Positions 47,161 to 59,412 of a stretch of 64,000 nt of DNA are shown in pieces. Source of the DNA: Saccopteryx bilineata (taxonomy: Eukaryota > Chordata > Mammalia > Chiroptera > Emballonuridae); assembly GCF_036850765.1 (NCBI RefSeq), contig NC_089490.1, positions 274,116,482-274,180,481 on the forward strand, given 5' to 3'. A model generated the notes under the pieces. That model was not told the origin of the DNA. It ran no database searches and saw only the letters and a list, made by a program, of their open reading frames with translations. The position numbers and the translations under genes were made by a program. The number at the start of each line of letters is the position of its first letter. Within the stretch, counting starts at the first letter, position 1.

Positions 47161-48269
47161 CAAGTCTCCAGTGGCCTGAGGTAGCAATAGCCATAATAAT
47201 GAGTGTGCTTAAGTGGTTTGTGTGGATCTCCCCGCCCCCGTAACTTAAATGCTCCGACTTATCATACTGGGTCCCCCCCCTTCTCCCTGCTTGAGATGGT
47301 TGCACATATATTGCTGGCCATTTTGTGTTGGGAAAATGCGATGGTCTGTCACTCTATGTGAACGTGAAGGAAGAGGGAAAGTAGGGGTGGCCAATGTACA
47401 ATATAATCATGGTTTAATCACACGAAACAGTCCTTCAGCATGTTTTCCTCTGTTGTTATCCCATCTCCTTTAGTGATAGATAATACAATTATCTGTGCAT
47501 AGTAGAGTTTGGAGCTGAGGTCCATCTAAATTTGGTGCATCAACTGTCAGTGACTTCTCATCATTGGAAGCATTTTGCATTAATCATTTTTTTGAAGAAA
47601 ATTAAAAATTACCAAAAAAGTGACTACACACATTTACTAGGTTAGTAATTCAAAGGGTATTTTCAAAAATCCAATGTTATTCTAGTCTTGTTGCATGGGT
47701 CTCCCATTAGAGCACACTTTTCACCATGGGGTTAAGAAAAAATAGTTCAATATTGCTAGCGCAATACGATTCAACTCAGCTTTATGTAAGTACTGTGTAC
47801 CTAGCATTGGCGAAATAACTATTTTACAGTTACCATAATTCTTTTACTGGGTTAGCAACAGTATCTCTACATGGCCAAGATCTGAGCAAAGTGGACCTGC
47901 CCTTAAGGAAAAGACCTGGACCTCGGGTAGGTCAGCTGCCAGCTAGACAGGAAAAGTGTGTTAACCTCCCTCTCTACAGGACTCATTTTTGTTTTAGTTT
48001 TTTGCCTTATGCTCTTTGGGGAATCACTGTCTCCCTCCTCTTAATCTGGGCTTTGGAAATGTAAACCCAAGCAACATCTGAAGGTGGGGAACAAGGCTGA
48101 GTCTTACCATTAACATCCAACCCCTGCCTGGTCACAATGACTCTGCCAGAAAGGGCCTGTCAGAGCTGTGGGTCAACGGCTCCCCAACCCAGAAATTTTG
48201 TTTGGGAAATAGGTGGCCACCCATCACCTGAAATCCTTTACAGAAGTATCCACAGTTTTCAGTCTCAAG
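47161..48269. other. Unique non-coding sequence
   Basis: No gene or clear repeat recognised. Confidence 0.4.
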
Positions 48270-48417
48270 TACGAGAATGTTTTTAAGATAGATTCTTAAA
48301 AGTGGACAAAAGGATGTGTGCATTTTAAATTTAGAGATATTGACAAATTGCCTTTCATAAATTGTATTAAATAATACTTGAAATAAATGTCAATGTGACT
48401 GCTTCTTTATATTCACC
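48270..48417 (-). mobile_element. Ancient L1 fragment, antisense (part 1 of 3)
   Basis: 'taaaagtggacaaaaggatg' and 'gatattgacaaattgccttt' are reversed old L1 ORF2-end sequence. It is broken by the younger L1 and resumes at 51643 and 52196. Confidence 0.6.
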
Positions 48418-48430
48418 AAGAAATGTCTTT
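48418..48430. repeat. 13-bp target site duplication, left copy
   Basis: AAGAAATGTCTTT, identical to 51630-51642. Confidence 0.9.
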
Positions 48431-51400
48431 CCTTTTTTCTTTACTTTTTTATCTTTAATAATTTTAATTTATTGTGTTAACATAGATGCAAGTGTCCCAC
48501 TCAATATAACACTTTTACTCCCCACCGCCGTGTCCCCTATTACACCCCCTTTGCCCCCTCCCCCTAACTCCATCCCCGCATTCCCTCTGGGATTTGCTGT
48601 TCTGTTATCTGTATCTATGTGTTATGTACATATAATTTCACTAATCCACTCACCTTCTCTGATCTCATCCCCTCATCCCCCTTTCCTCTGACAGCTGTCC
48701 CTCTGGTCCCTGTGACCTCGCCTCTGCCTCTATTCTGTTCCTCAGTTTACTTTGTTAGTTAGATTCCACATATAAGTGAGATCATACGATATTTTTTTCT
48801 GTGCCTGGCTTATTTCACTCAGCATAATAATCTCCAGGTTCATCCAGGCCAGTGCAAAAGGTAAGATTTTCTTCTTTTTTACAACCGTACAGTATTCCAT
48901 TGTGTATTTGTACCAACAGCTTTTTAATCCACTCATCCCTGATGGACAATTGGGCTGTTTCCAGATCTTGGCTATTATAAACAATGCTGCAATAATCATG
49001 GAGGTGCATATCTTCATTTGAATCAGTGATTTGGTGTTCTTAGAATAGATTCCTAAAAGAGGGATAGCTGGGTCAGAAGGAAGTTCCATTTTTAATTTTT
49101 TGAGGAATCTCCATACTGTTTTGCACAGTGGCTGCACCAGTCTGCATTCCCACCAGCAGTGCAGGAGGGTTCCCTTTTCTCCACACCCTCATCAGTACTT
49201 ATTATGTGTTGATTTGTTAATGAGTGCCATTCTGACAGGTGTGAGGTGGTATCTCATTGTGGTTTCAATTTGCATATCTTTGATATTTCTTTGATGATTA
49301 GTGATGTTGAACATTTTTTCATATGCCTATTGGCCTCTTTGGAGAAGTGTCTATTCAGTTCCTCTGCCCATTTTTTAATTGGATTGTTTACTTTCCTGGT
49401 GTTGAGTTTTAGAAGTTCTTGATAAATTTTGATTATTCACCCCTTATCAGATGTATTGGAGAATATGTCCTCCCATTATATGGGTTGTCTTTTTATTTTG
49501 TAAATAGTGTCTTTTGCTGTGCAAAAGTTTTTTAGTTTGGTGTAGTTCCATTTGTTTATTTTGCTCTTTATTTCACTTGCCCGTGGAGATATATTGGCAA
49601 AAATATTGCTACAAGAGACATCAGAGAGTTTACTGCTTATCTTTTCTTTCAAGATGTTTATGGTTTTGAGACTTACATTTAAGTCTTTTACCCATTTTGA
49701 GTTTGTTTCTGTGAATGGTGTAAGTCGGTGGCTTAGTTTCATTTTTTTGTATTTATTTGTCCAATTTTCCCAGCATTATTTGTTAAAGAGGCTGTCTTTA
49801 CTCTATTGTATGCTCTTACCTCCTTTGTCAAACATCAATTGACCATAAAAGCATGGATTTATTTCTGGGTTCTATGTTCTGTTTCATTGATTTGTATGCC
49901 TGTTCTTGTGCCAATACCAAGCTGTTTTGATGACAATGTCTTTGTAGTATATCTTGATATCAAGAAGTGTGGCCTGACCTGTGGTGGCGCAGTGGGACAA
50001 AGCATCGACCTGGAACACTGAGGTCGCCGGTTCGAAACCTTGGGCTTGCCTGGTCAAGGCACATATGGGAGTTGATGCTTCCTGCTCCTCCCCCTTCTCT
50101 CTCTCTCTCTGTCTCTCTCTCACACTCCTCTCTCTCTAAAAAATCAATAAATAAAATATTAAAAAAAAAAGAAGTGTGATACTTCTCACTTTATTCTTCA
50201 TTTTCAAGATTGCTGAGGCTATTTGTATTCTTTTCTGGTTCCATATAAATTTTTGGAATGTTTATTCTATATCTTTGAAGTATGCTATTGGTATTTTAGT
50301 AAGAATTGCATTGAATTTCTATATCGCTTTGGGTAGTATAGACATTTTATTGATGTTTTTGTTCTTCTTATCCATGAACATGATGTAGGCTTCCACTTAT
50401 TTTTATCTTCCTTGATTTTGTTTTTCAATGTCTCATAATTTTCCAAGTACAAGTATTTTACCTCCCTGGTTAAATTTACTCCTGGGTACTTTATTCTTTT
50501 TGTTGCAATAGTGAAGGGGATTGTTTCATTAAGTTCTCTTTCTGACAGTTTATTGTTGGTGTATTAAAATGCCACTGGTTTCTGAATATTAATTTTATAT
50601 TCTGCCACCTTTCTGAATTTATTTATCAGGGCTAATAGTTTTTTGACTGAAACTTTAGGGTTTTCCATGTAAAGTATCATGTCATCAGTAAATAAGGACA
50701 GTTTTACTTCTTGTTTTCCAATTTAGATGTCTTTTATTTCTTCTTCTTTCTGATTGCTGTGGCTATGACTTCTAGAACTATGTTGAATAAGAGTGCTGAA
50801 AGGGGGCAACCCTGCTTTGTTCCTGATCTTAAGGGGATTGCTGGATCCAGTTTGCTAATATTTTGTTGAGAATTTTAGCATATACTTTCATCAGGAATAT
50901 TGGCGTATAGTTGTTTCTTTCTTTGTAGTGTTTTTACCTGGTTTTAGAATTAGGATAATGCTTGCCTCATAAAAAGGAGCTTAAAAGTCCTTCCTCTTGA
51001 ATATTTACTAATAGCTTGAGAAAGATAGGTGTTAGTTCTTCTCTAAATGTTTGGTAAAATTTGCCTGTGAAGCCATCTGGTCCAGGACTTTTGTTTGCTG
51101 GGAGTTTTTTTGATAAGTGTTTTAATTTTCTTTTGTTGTAATCAGTCTGTTTAAGTTTCCTGATTCTTTCAGATTGAGTTTTGGAAGATTGTATGTTTCT
51201 AGAAATTTATCCATTTCACCCAAGTTGTCCAATTTTTTGGCATACAGTTCTTCATAGTATTTTCTCATAATCCTTTGTATTTCTGTGATGTGTCAGTTGT
51301 TACTTCTTCACTTTCATTTCTAATTTCATTTATTTTATTCCTCTTTCTTTTTCTTGACAAGCCTGGTTAAAAGTTTTTCAATCTTTTTGACCTTTTCAAA

Positions 51401-51629
51401 GAACCAGCTCTTATTCATTGATATTTTGTATTGGTTTTTTTTTGCCTCTATGTCACTTATTTCTTTTCTTATATTTATTATTTCCTTCCTTCTACTTCCT
51501 CTGGGCTTTATTTGTTGTTCTTTTTCTAGTTCTTTTAGATGCAGGGCAAAGCTGTTTATTTGAGCTTTTTCTTGCTTCTTAAGATATGCCTGTAATGCTA
51601 TGAACTTCTTTCTCAGGACTGCTTTTGCT
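48431..51629 (-). mobile_element. 5'-truncated L1, lineage A (about 3.0 kb without SINE)
   Basis: Minus-oriented L1 with 3' UTR, C-terminal and RT parts of ORF2, truncated within ORF2 near the AKAVLRKKFIALQ segment. It holds a SINE at 49972-50168 and lacks about 290 bp near 50841 relative to the full-length L1. Recognisable ORF2 pieces: [16 protein letters not shown] (49080-49040), INKWNYTKLKNFC (about 49560) and FIALQAYLKKQEKAQINS (about 51560). It is older than the 28160 copy, judging by its many stops. Confidence 0.9.
49972..50168 (+). mobile_element. Short tRNA-related SINE, 'GCCTGACCTGTGGTGGCGCA' type (197 bp)
   Basis: Box A TGGCGCAGTGG and box B GGTTCGAAACC are present. The body is short ('tgcctggtcaaggcacatat', 'ggagttgatgcttcc'), followed by a CT-rich part and an A-rich tail. 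A 10-bp duplication AAGAAGTGTG (49962-49971 and 50169-50178) shows insertion into the L1. It is one of the less diverged repeats here. Confidence 0.92.
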
Positions 51630-51642
51630 AAGAAATGTCTTT

Positions 51643-51824
51643 TCAAACTTTTAAATCCCAGTGTGATCATATAAGAAAAGAAACTTTATGTTAATTTCAA
51701 TTTTCATTTATTTTTAATAAAAAAATGGACTTTTTTTTACATATTAAAACATTTATTTTTTCCTAAAACTGTATTATTGATAATTGTTTTGGTCTTTCTA
51801 CTACTGATTTATAGAAAATTTTTT
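51643..51824 (-). mobile_element. Ancient L1 fragment, antisense (part 2 of 3)
   Basis: 'gttttggtctttctactact' followed by 'gatttatag' resembles the reversed ORF2 segment 'ggtctttttcttactgatttgtag'. It lies between the younger L1 and a SINE. Confidence 0.5.
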
Positions 51825-52195
51825 ATTTATTTTATCTTTTTTAAAAATTTTTCTGAAATTAGAAATGGAGGGGCAGTCAGACAGACTCTTGCATGCACCC
51901 AACCAGGATCCCCCACTGCATGCCAACCGGGGGTCAATGCTCTGCCCATTTGGGGCATTGCTCTGTTGTGGCTGGATCCATTCTAGCACCTGAAGTGGAT
52001 GCCATGGAGCCATCCTCAGCGTTGGGGCCAACTTTGCTCCAATGAAGTTTTGGCTGCAGGAGGGGAAGAGAAAGATAAAGAGGAAGGAAGGGGGAAGGCT
52101 GCAGTAGCAGGGTGCTCCTCTTGTGTGCCCTGACCAGGAATCAAACCAGGAAGTTCCACATGCCAGGCCAACACTCTATCGCTGCAGCCAGGGCC
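51825..52195 (-). mobile_element. tRNA-related SINE, long 'GCCCTGGC' type, antisense
   Basis: On the minus strand the head is GGCCCTGGCTGCAGCGATAG and the body includes the 'gagcaaagttggccccaacg' and 'aatgccccaaatgggcagagc' modules. Flanks TAGAAAATTTTTTAT (from 51812) and TAGAATTTTTTAT (52196-52208) form an imperfect duplication. Diverged. Confidence 0.8.
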
Positions 52196-52610
52196 TAGAA
52201 TTTTTTATATATTAGTCTTTTGATATTAGTTACAAAAATTTTACTTCACCTGTTATTTGGTTTTTTACTTTATTTACAGAATTTTTAAACTATGCATATT
52301 TTATTTAATATAGCAAAATTTATCTGTTTTGTGTATTATGGTATCTGAGTTTTCTTTCACATTTAGAATTATCTTTCTTATTTTGAAACAATATTTTATA
52401 ATCTGCCTATATTTTCTTCTAACATTATTATTGCTTCAGATTTTTTAAAAAATAATTACATGTTTTATATATTTGGACTTTATTTTGGTAACGGATGTGG
52501 TGTAGGAATTCTACTTTCTTTGGTGCTATCCAGTAAATGTAAGATTTACCAAATAATCTGTATTTTCTCCCATTAATATACTATGCCACTTTTCTCAGAT
52601 ATAGAAAAAC
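52196..52610 (-). mobile_element. Ancient L1 fragment, antisense (part 3 of 3)
   Basis: 'ttttatatattagtcttttg', 'ctgagttttctttcacattt' and 'tggtgtaggaattctacttt' follow the reversed old L1 ORF2 order. Confidence 0.55.
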
Positions 52611-52617
52611 TTTTTAT

Positions 52618-52690
52618 ATATAGATGAGAAAACCAAGGAAAGTGTCATATTTGAACATAAGCAATCTGGCTCCAAAGTAAGCTTTTATTA
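52618..52690 (-). repeat. MIR SINE fragment, antisense
   Basis: 'tagatgagaaaaccaaggaa' then 'caatctggctccaaagt' match the two ends of reversed MIR with the middle shortened. Confidence 0.45.
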
Positions 52691-53269
52691 TTTCCTCTTG
52701 TATACTATCTTTCTTCCCATGCCCTGTCCTTACCATTTTGTTTCTACCTTACTAATTAAACAGTTCTTTAAAATTTTGTATTATCTACTGAGAACCGAGA
52801 AAGCTGTGTTAATGTCCATGAAAATTGTTGAATTTCAATTCTCACATTGACATATACAAATTTTAATTTATGATTTAAAATGCACATTATACAAAACATA
52901 AAAATTTCCCATCTTTTAACTTATGTTATAGAATGAATAATTAATGTATAAGGAATGATAGCTTCATCAAACTCAATGCTGGTTGCTTTCAATCTGACTT
53001 CATCATTAACCATGAAAACCGCTATCATATTAAAACTATTTTAACTGCAACTTTCTTTTCATGTAGTTTTTGTTGTACTCCTCGGATATGTATTTTTGTT
53101 TAATTTCGTTTCTGGTCCCAATCTTTCTTTTACTTTTCTGAATCTATAACATATAGATGGAACAAATACAAAGTAATTTTGTGTTAAGGAATAATTTTTC
53201 ACATCTTATTTTAATTTGAAACCCAAGCTTGCAAGCTTTCAAGACTTAGAAACTATAGACATTACAAAT
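52691..53269. other. Unique AT-rich sequence
   Basis: No gene or repeat recognised. Confidence 0.4.
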
Positions 53270-53655
53270 TATTATGGACTGAATGCCTCTGCCCTCTCAT
53301 ATCCGTATTTTTAAGTCATAGACCCCAGTGTAATGGCCTTTGAGAGGTGATTAGGTTTAGATGATGTCATGGGGGGGCTTTACAGTAAGATTATAAAAGG
53401 AGGATTATAAGAAGAGTATCCTTATAGGAGGAAAACAGACATAGACTCTCTATACAAGCTCAAAGAAGTGGTCATGTGACAACACAGTAAATGATAGCCA
53501 TGGGCAAGCCGGGAAGAGAGCTCTCACTAAGCACCAAATCTGCCAGCATCTTGATCTTGGTCTTAACAGCCTTCAGGACTTTGAGAAACAAAATGTCTTA
53601 TTGAAGCCACACAGTCTATGGTATTTTTTCTATAGCACCCAGAGCTGACTAAGAC
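53270..53655 (+). repeat. MaLR-type solo LTR, sense
   Basis: It contains 'ttatggactgaatgcctc', 'agtgtaatggcctttgagag', 'ctgccagcatcttgatcttg' and 'aagccacacagtctatggta' in the order of MaLR LTRs. Non-coding, old, without an internal region. Confidence 0.75.
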
Positions 53656-54471
53656 ACATACAACATTCATCATGTTTGGAAACGTGATGCAAATCCAATT
53701 GTTACAAATTTTGCCAAATTTACTGAGATTATTAGAAACAATGTGTAATATGAGATACACTGATTTTTAATTATAGTTTGTTTTTTTAGGCTGGGAAGGT
53801 GAAAAAAATTAATTTCCATATAAAACTAAGTGACATTTGGATATCCTGTACCTAATGCTAAGGGTCTGAAATCATAAGCCTTTGACGTAGCTTTACAGCT
53901 TGAAACACTGTTAAAGAAAATCAAAGTTTTGTGTATGTCCACAGATTGAAGAAATAAAATGCAAACTTTAGCAGAATACACACTCAAAAATGTATTCTTA
54001 CTTTTAAAGAACTTTATGTATTCTTATGGCTCTCCATTTTAGCTAGACTGTTGCATCACTCAAATATAAAACTATAAATTGATACTTAAGAGATTGAAAA
54101 ATGTCATCCTTACAGTAAGCAAACAAACAAAATATAATTCTGATGACTAAAATTGATAATTGGGTAATTGAGTTGTAAATTTTCTAAAATGTAAAGAAAC
54201 AAAGTTAGCCAACAACCTAAAAATATTTAAAATGATATGAATTGGAGGATAGATCTAGAAACTGTAAAATTACCTGGCATATTCCGATCAAAGAAAAGGA
54301 ATCTAAACTGCAATTTAAGGTTCTTGCTTCAGAAAACTCTCCATGTCTGGCCCCAATTTTTTATAATACAAAACCAACAGTAAATTAAAAATTTAACTCA
54401 CAAGAAATATTTCTCTTGATTTTAACTCTTTTTTTTAATGCCAAGTGCCTGATACTGGCCTACTAAATATG
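53656..54471. other. Unique AT-rich sequence
   Basis: No gene or repeat recognised. Confidence 0.4.
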
Positions 54472-54479
54472 GTTTAGAG

Positions 54480-54800
54480 CAGGGGTCAGGAACCTTTTTG
54501 GCTGAGAGAGCCATGAATGCCACATATTTTAAAATGTAATTCTGTGAGAGCCATACAACGACCAGTGTATGTTACGCATTATCCAATAAAAATTTGGTGT
54601 TGTCCCAGAGGACAGCTGTGATTGGCTCCAGCCACCCACAACCATGAACATGAGCGGTAGGAAATGAATGGATTGTAATAAATGAGAATTTTTTATATTT
54701 TTAGCATTATTATTTTTTTTATTAAAGATTTGTCTGCAAGCCAGATGCAGCCATCAAAAGAGCCACATCTGGCTCACAAGCCATAGGTTCCTGACCCCTG
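54480..54800. mobile_element. Non-autonomous hAT-type DNA transposon (321 bp)
   Basis: Ends CAGGGGTCAGGAACC and the complementary GGTTCCTGACCCCTG are perfect 15-bp inverted repeats. The 8-bp flanks GTTTAGAG (54472-54479 and 54801-54808) are identical, the expected hAT target duplication. Internal repeats of 'agagccat/agagccacatctggctc' are subterminal. No transposase frame exists. It is clearly distinct from the hAT at 4646. Confidence 0.93.
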
Positions 54801-54808
54801 GTTTAGAG

Positions 54809-55059
54809 AGTGTTGCTGGCACCTGAGAGAGCCTACTTGGGCAGGGAGGCTGGAAGGCTGCCCTAAGAAGCTGACTTCCTCCTCTTGAGGGTAAGCACAG
54901 AATCTCTTCTTCTAAATATTAGAGAGAGAGGTGACGACAATGGAGGCAATAAAGAAAGATTATGGGAGGAGGGGAATGTTCAAGTAGAAAGGCTCAGAAA
55001 CAAGATTAGGGAGCATGTCTCATTGAAGTAATAAGCCAACAGCAAAAATAAAATTAAAC
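54809..55059. other. Unique non-coding sequence
   Basis: Nothing recognised. Confidence 0.4.
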
Positions 55060-56105
55060 TATTCAATCATTTCAAAAAAGGGCAGAATACGAGGGAAGCA
55101 AGCAAAGTGCTAACAAAGCAACAAATAGCCGAAATTGTAGATTTAAATCAATCCCATTAGCTCGCACATTTTATGTAAATACTCTAGAGACAGATTAAAG
55201 GCAAAGACTGGTGTGAAAAAGAAACCCTCTTCAAATTTTAAAAAAGGAAGTTAGCTCACATGAAATAGAAAAATATATAATATGCAAATACTAAGTGAAA
55301 GTAAGCTGGGCTGCCTGTTTTAATGTCAAACAAAATAGATTTCAAAATAAGGAATATTTACATAAAAAATAAAAAGATTTTATAACTATAAAGGAGTATA
55401 TTGCTAAAGATGGCATAATAATCCTCATGTCTATGATTCTTATATAGAAGTTTAAATAATAAAGAAGAATGGGTAGAACCAAAGGAAAGTGGAAATTTCA
55501 CAAATATAGCTGTGGACTTCAACACTCATTCCTTGATAATTAATAAGTATAGCAAGTTGACAAAATTATTTATGGGGCCAGAGCACATGTAAGACACTAT
55601 CAACCAACTTGACCTAGTTGATATTTATAGGACACTTAGAATACTCACAACTGCAAAAGACATATTCTGTTAAAGTACATGTGTAACATTTATCAAGATA
55701 GACAATATTGCAAATTATAAAAGACACTTCAATAAATATAAGATAATCAGGATCAAAGTAACTCATCACAATGGAGTTAAATTTGAAATAAGTTACACAA
55801 CAATGTATGTAAAATCCTCAAATACTTGAAAATTAAATAAAACAAATTTCTCTATATACCATGGATCAAAGAAGCAATCAGAAGTAAAATCAAAAAATAT
55901 TTTTAACTCAATGACAGTATGAAAAAAAAGTATATCAAATTGTGTGGCATATAGCTAAAATAGTGCTCAGAGGAAAATTTATAGTGTTACAATTCTTATA
56001 TTAAACACAAGAAGTATTTTATATCAATAATATATCACAGAAAATAGAAATGGAAGAGCAAATAAAATCCAAAACAAACTCAACTAATGGGAAAATAAAG
56101 ATAAA
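55060..56105 (+). mobile_element. Ancient L1 ORF2 5' half, sense
   Basis: Endonuclease-region motifs follow the L1 order: 'gcaaagactggtgtgaaaaa', 'tgtcaaacaaaatagatttc', 'gtggacttcaacactcatt', 'ctatcaaccaacttgaccta', 'ggacacttagaatactcaca' and 'gctcagaggaaaatttatag'. Numerous indels and stops. It is an L1M-age copy. Confidence 0.75.
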
Positions 56106-56111
56106 AAACAA

Positions 56112-56262
56112 GAAGGGGTTTGGGGGGCTGGGTGAAAAAGGTGAAGGAATTAAACAAAGAAAAAAGCCTTACAGACACAATGTATTTTAGAATTGTACAC
56201 TTGAAAACTGTATGATTTGTAACCAATGTCGTCCCAACAAATTTAATAAAAAAAATTTTCTA
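56112..56262 (+). mobile_element. L1 3' end fragment, sense
   Basis: 'ggtgaaaaaggtgaaggaat', 'ttgtacacttgaaaactgta' and 'aatgtcgtcccaacaaattt' followed by AATAAAAAAA resemble a carnivore/bat L1 3' UTR end related to lineage B. It abuts the ORF2 piece, so a large internal deletion or a separate insertion is possible. Confidence 0.55.
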
Positions 56263-56907
56263 ACTATAGTAGAAATTCAGATACTTCATCATTGACCACT
56301 GGATTATCACAGATCAGACTATTGCATACTGCTTTCCTCGTAATGTGCAGACAAGATCTCTGTGCCATGCTGGTTCTACAGAACTGAAATCTCTCTTTCT
56401 GTTCTCCCCAAGAAGGAGTTTTACTTTCATTTATTTTCCTTATATTTTCCTGTTACATATGATGTGTGTGTGGTGAAAGTATGTCTCTATTTTTTATGTT
56501 TTGCTTAAATATTTTGCTTTGAAACTAAATTCTCTAAATATTCACTAGTCCTATCTGTGTTAGATTCTCAACTAAATTAAATCAAATCAATGATGAAGTA
56601 TCTGAATTCCTACTGTAGTTAGAAAAGATTTAAAATGAGAACACTTTCTGAAGAAGGTGACAGAAGGTATGTAGTAAGCAATTTGTTACTGTGTATCACA
56701 AGTATTCAGTATGGTGGAGGTGCTTGGAAGCTGCACACTTTCTTCTGTGTGTTCCTCTCACAAATAATCAGGAATACAATAGCTAAGCAGAACTTTAAGT
56801 GCTATGATCTTTATTAAATTATTATTTACAATCTGCAAAAGAGCTCACTTTCTCAGTAGATGACTATTGGAGACTGGCTATTATGTTGAACCCATTCAAT
56901 TAAAATA
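56263..56907. other. Unique non-coding sequence
   Basis: Nothing recognised. Confidence 0.4.
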
Positions 56908-56915
56908 ATCTGATA

Positions 56916-57299
56916 GGCCCTGGCCAGTTGGCTCAGTGGTAGAACGTCGGCCTGGCGTGCAGGAGTCCTGGGTTTGATTCCCAGCCAGGGCCCACAGGAG
57001 AAGTGCCCATCTGCTTCTCCACACCTCCCCCTCTCCTTCTCTGTCTCTCTCTTCCCCTCCCACAGCCAAGGCTCCATTAGAGCAAAGTTGGCCCGGGCGC
57101 TGAAGACGGCTCCATGGCCTCTGCCTCAGGCGCTAGAATGGCTCTGGTTGCAACAGAGCAATGTTCCAGATGGGCAGAGCATCGCCCCCTGGTGGGCATG
57201 CCAGGTGGATCCCAGTCCAGTGCATGCGAGAGTCTGTCTGACTGCCTCCCTGTTTCCAACTTCAGAAAAATACAAAAAAAAATATATATATATATATAT
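56916..57299 (+). mobile_element. Long tRNA-related SINE, 'GGCCCTGGCCAGTTGGCTCA' type (~384 bp)
   Basis: Box A TGGCTCAGTGG and box B GGTTTGATTCC are visible. The body repeats the modules of 59413 in the same order and ends in an A-rich tail with an (AT)n run (57282-57300). The duplication ATCTGATA (56908-56915 and 57300-57307) flanks it. Confidence 0.9.
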
Positions 57300-57307
57300 A
57301 TCTGATA

Positions 57308-59398
57308 AAATGAAAGATCATGTTACAATTTCAAGGGAGAATAATGGAAGTAAATTATTTATCATATGATCTCAAGATGTGTAGAAATATATGTAGAAAA
57401 CAGACCTGGAAGAGATTTTTCAAGATGTTTAATTACTAAACCATGTAGTAAGTTTGAAGCTGTTTTAATTTTACATTAAACCTTTCCTTGTAACCTTTTT
57501 TTAATTTTGATTCGTTTCTTGATTTACCTGATAAGATTACTTTTAAATTCAATCCCACTAAAATAATACTAAAGTAAATGAAAAAACCAAGGGGGGGGGA
57601 ACATTGCCTGTTCATCAATTATTTATTGCTTAGTGTTTGTTATGTGTTTATTTGTAGATTTTTTACCTCAAAATATTTTTTGCTATATAGATAGAATTCT
57701 ATCTATAGACAGAATCCTCATAAAATTAGTAAATCAAAATTAGAAGGAAAAGCTAAAAATCTGATTTCTATACCGCATCCTCTCTGAAATACAATCTTGT
57801 GGAATCTTTTGGATAAGCAGTATTTTAGAAAGTGATAGAGCGTCTGTGCTCATGGGCCAGTCCTGTCTTCTGCGCAGCATAGAAAGTATTTTCAGGAGTG
57901 TGAGAATAGGCTGACCAGCTTCAGATGGGTAACTTTCCACATCGGCACCTCCCTTTCCATATTTGCAAATAGAGATAATCTTTGAAACCATTGGTCTAAA
58001 TATTCCTAGACTAAATATAAAATCTTATATTTGTAACTGTTTTAGTTAAACAGTCCTCACATCCATGACCTTTGGCCTGGAAGTTCTGGAGACAATAGGA
58101 TTAATAGTGAGCCATTCTAATATAAGGTACATCCTCCTCCTTCACTTGAAGCAGATTGGAGCACTTGTTGATTGTTTTGTCAATTATAATAGTTCTATCC
58201 AAGAGGCTGCCTTTTTAATTATTGCTCTCTCAACCTGTTTTTCTTTATAAACTACCTTGAAGTCAAGTCTCCCTCCACATTTTCCACTAAAGCATCCTTG
58301 AATCTGAACTGCAAATGATCATTATCAGGTTTATGATGTAAAGAAAAGTAGGGACATTTCTAAATCTTTTTCTAAATTAAATCTTAATGGAAGATAAAAT
58401 AAAGGTGGTGTACTTGTTGCCTACAGTTAAGCATGCAAATAAAATGACAACATATGGGTGAAGAAAAATTCTTGGTAGGGTCAAATCCATATGAAATTCT
58501 CATTACCACTAGATCGAGCTGTCCTCCAAAGAAAGCCAGCTTGGACCAGCTTACCTTAGTTTATGTACTTTATAAACTGAGCAAGACAAATAGTGTGTTA
58601 AGGCTTTATGGACTTGTTATGACAGCTAATTTCGTATCGCCTGACATAGTATCAGAGCAAACGTACAGATGTTCATTCATTTTCACTCCACTATAGATAC
58701 TGTAAATTGAGTACCGCTGTAGGTCCAGTCATAATAGCTGACAAACACCCCCACTACCCACAAGAATGAAAGTTGTAAGTCACTGGGCTTTGACGTGGAA
58801 AGTTAGCAGAGAACTCAGGGACTCATGCATCTTGTTAATGACTTTATGGCAGAACTCTTGTGTGGGTTTACTATGACAAGCTAACAGGGGACTCAGAGGA
58901 CACCTAATGAATAAGCCATAACTTTAATTTAAATGACATAAGACCTGAGAAATGAGGGACTTCTGACTGCCTTTGAGTTTATAACCCTCTCCATGAAACC
59001 ACCCATTGTGACCCAAGCCATGTCTTCATTTTCTCTTTTACTAGGATTTGTTTCTAATTTTAAAAGGATCAAAACCTGCTGTTGAACACAGTTGCACGTG
59101 ATCTTTCCAAAAAGTTCCACAGCTGCGTGAACCCTAGCATCCTTCTCTGCTGTGAAAGCCAGCCCATCATTCCAAACTGATGATTTTCAAAATGCTTTTT
59201 CTACAAAAAGTGTCCATATTTATTTGATTCTTATTCACAGGATAACATTGTGATACTTTATCTGTGGCTTGAATAACATTAAAACATAAAACCTCAAAAT
59301 AAAATAAAATTTTAATTTTTTTATTTTATTAAATGGGATGTGAAATAATCTCATAATCTGTAATATACCAAAACTTTCATGTAGGTCTTTTAACCTCT
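57308..59398. other. Mostly unique non-coding sequence
   Basis: No gene recognised. A small palindrome (TAGAATTCTA) lies near 57691. Confidence 0.4.
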
Positions 59399-59412
59399 TA
59401 AAACCTCCCATC

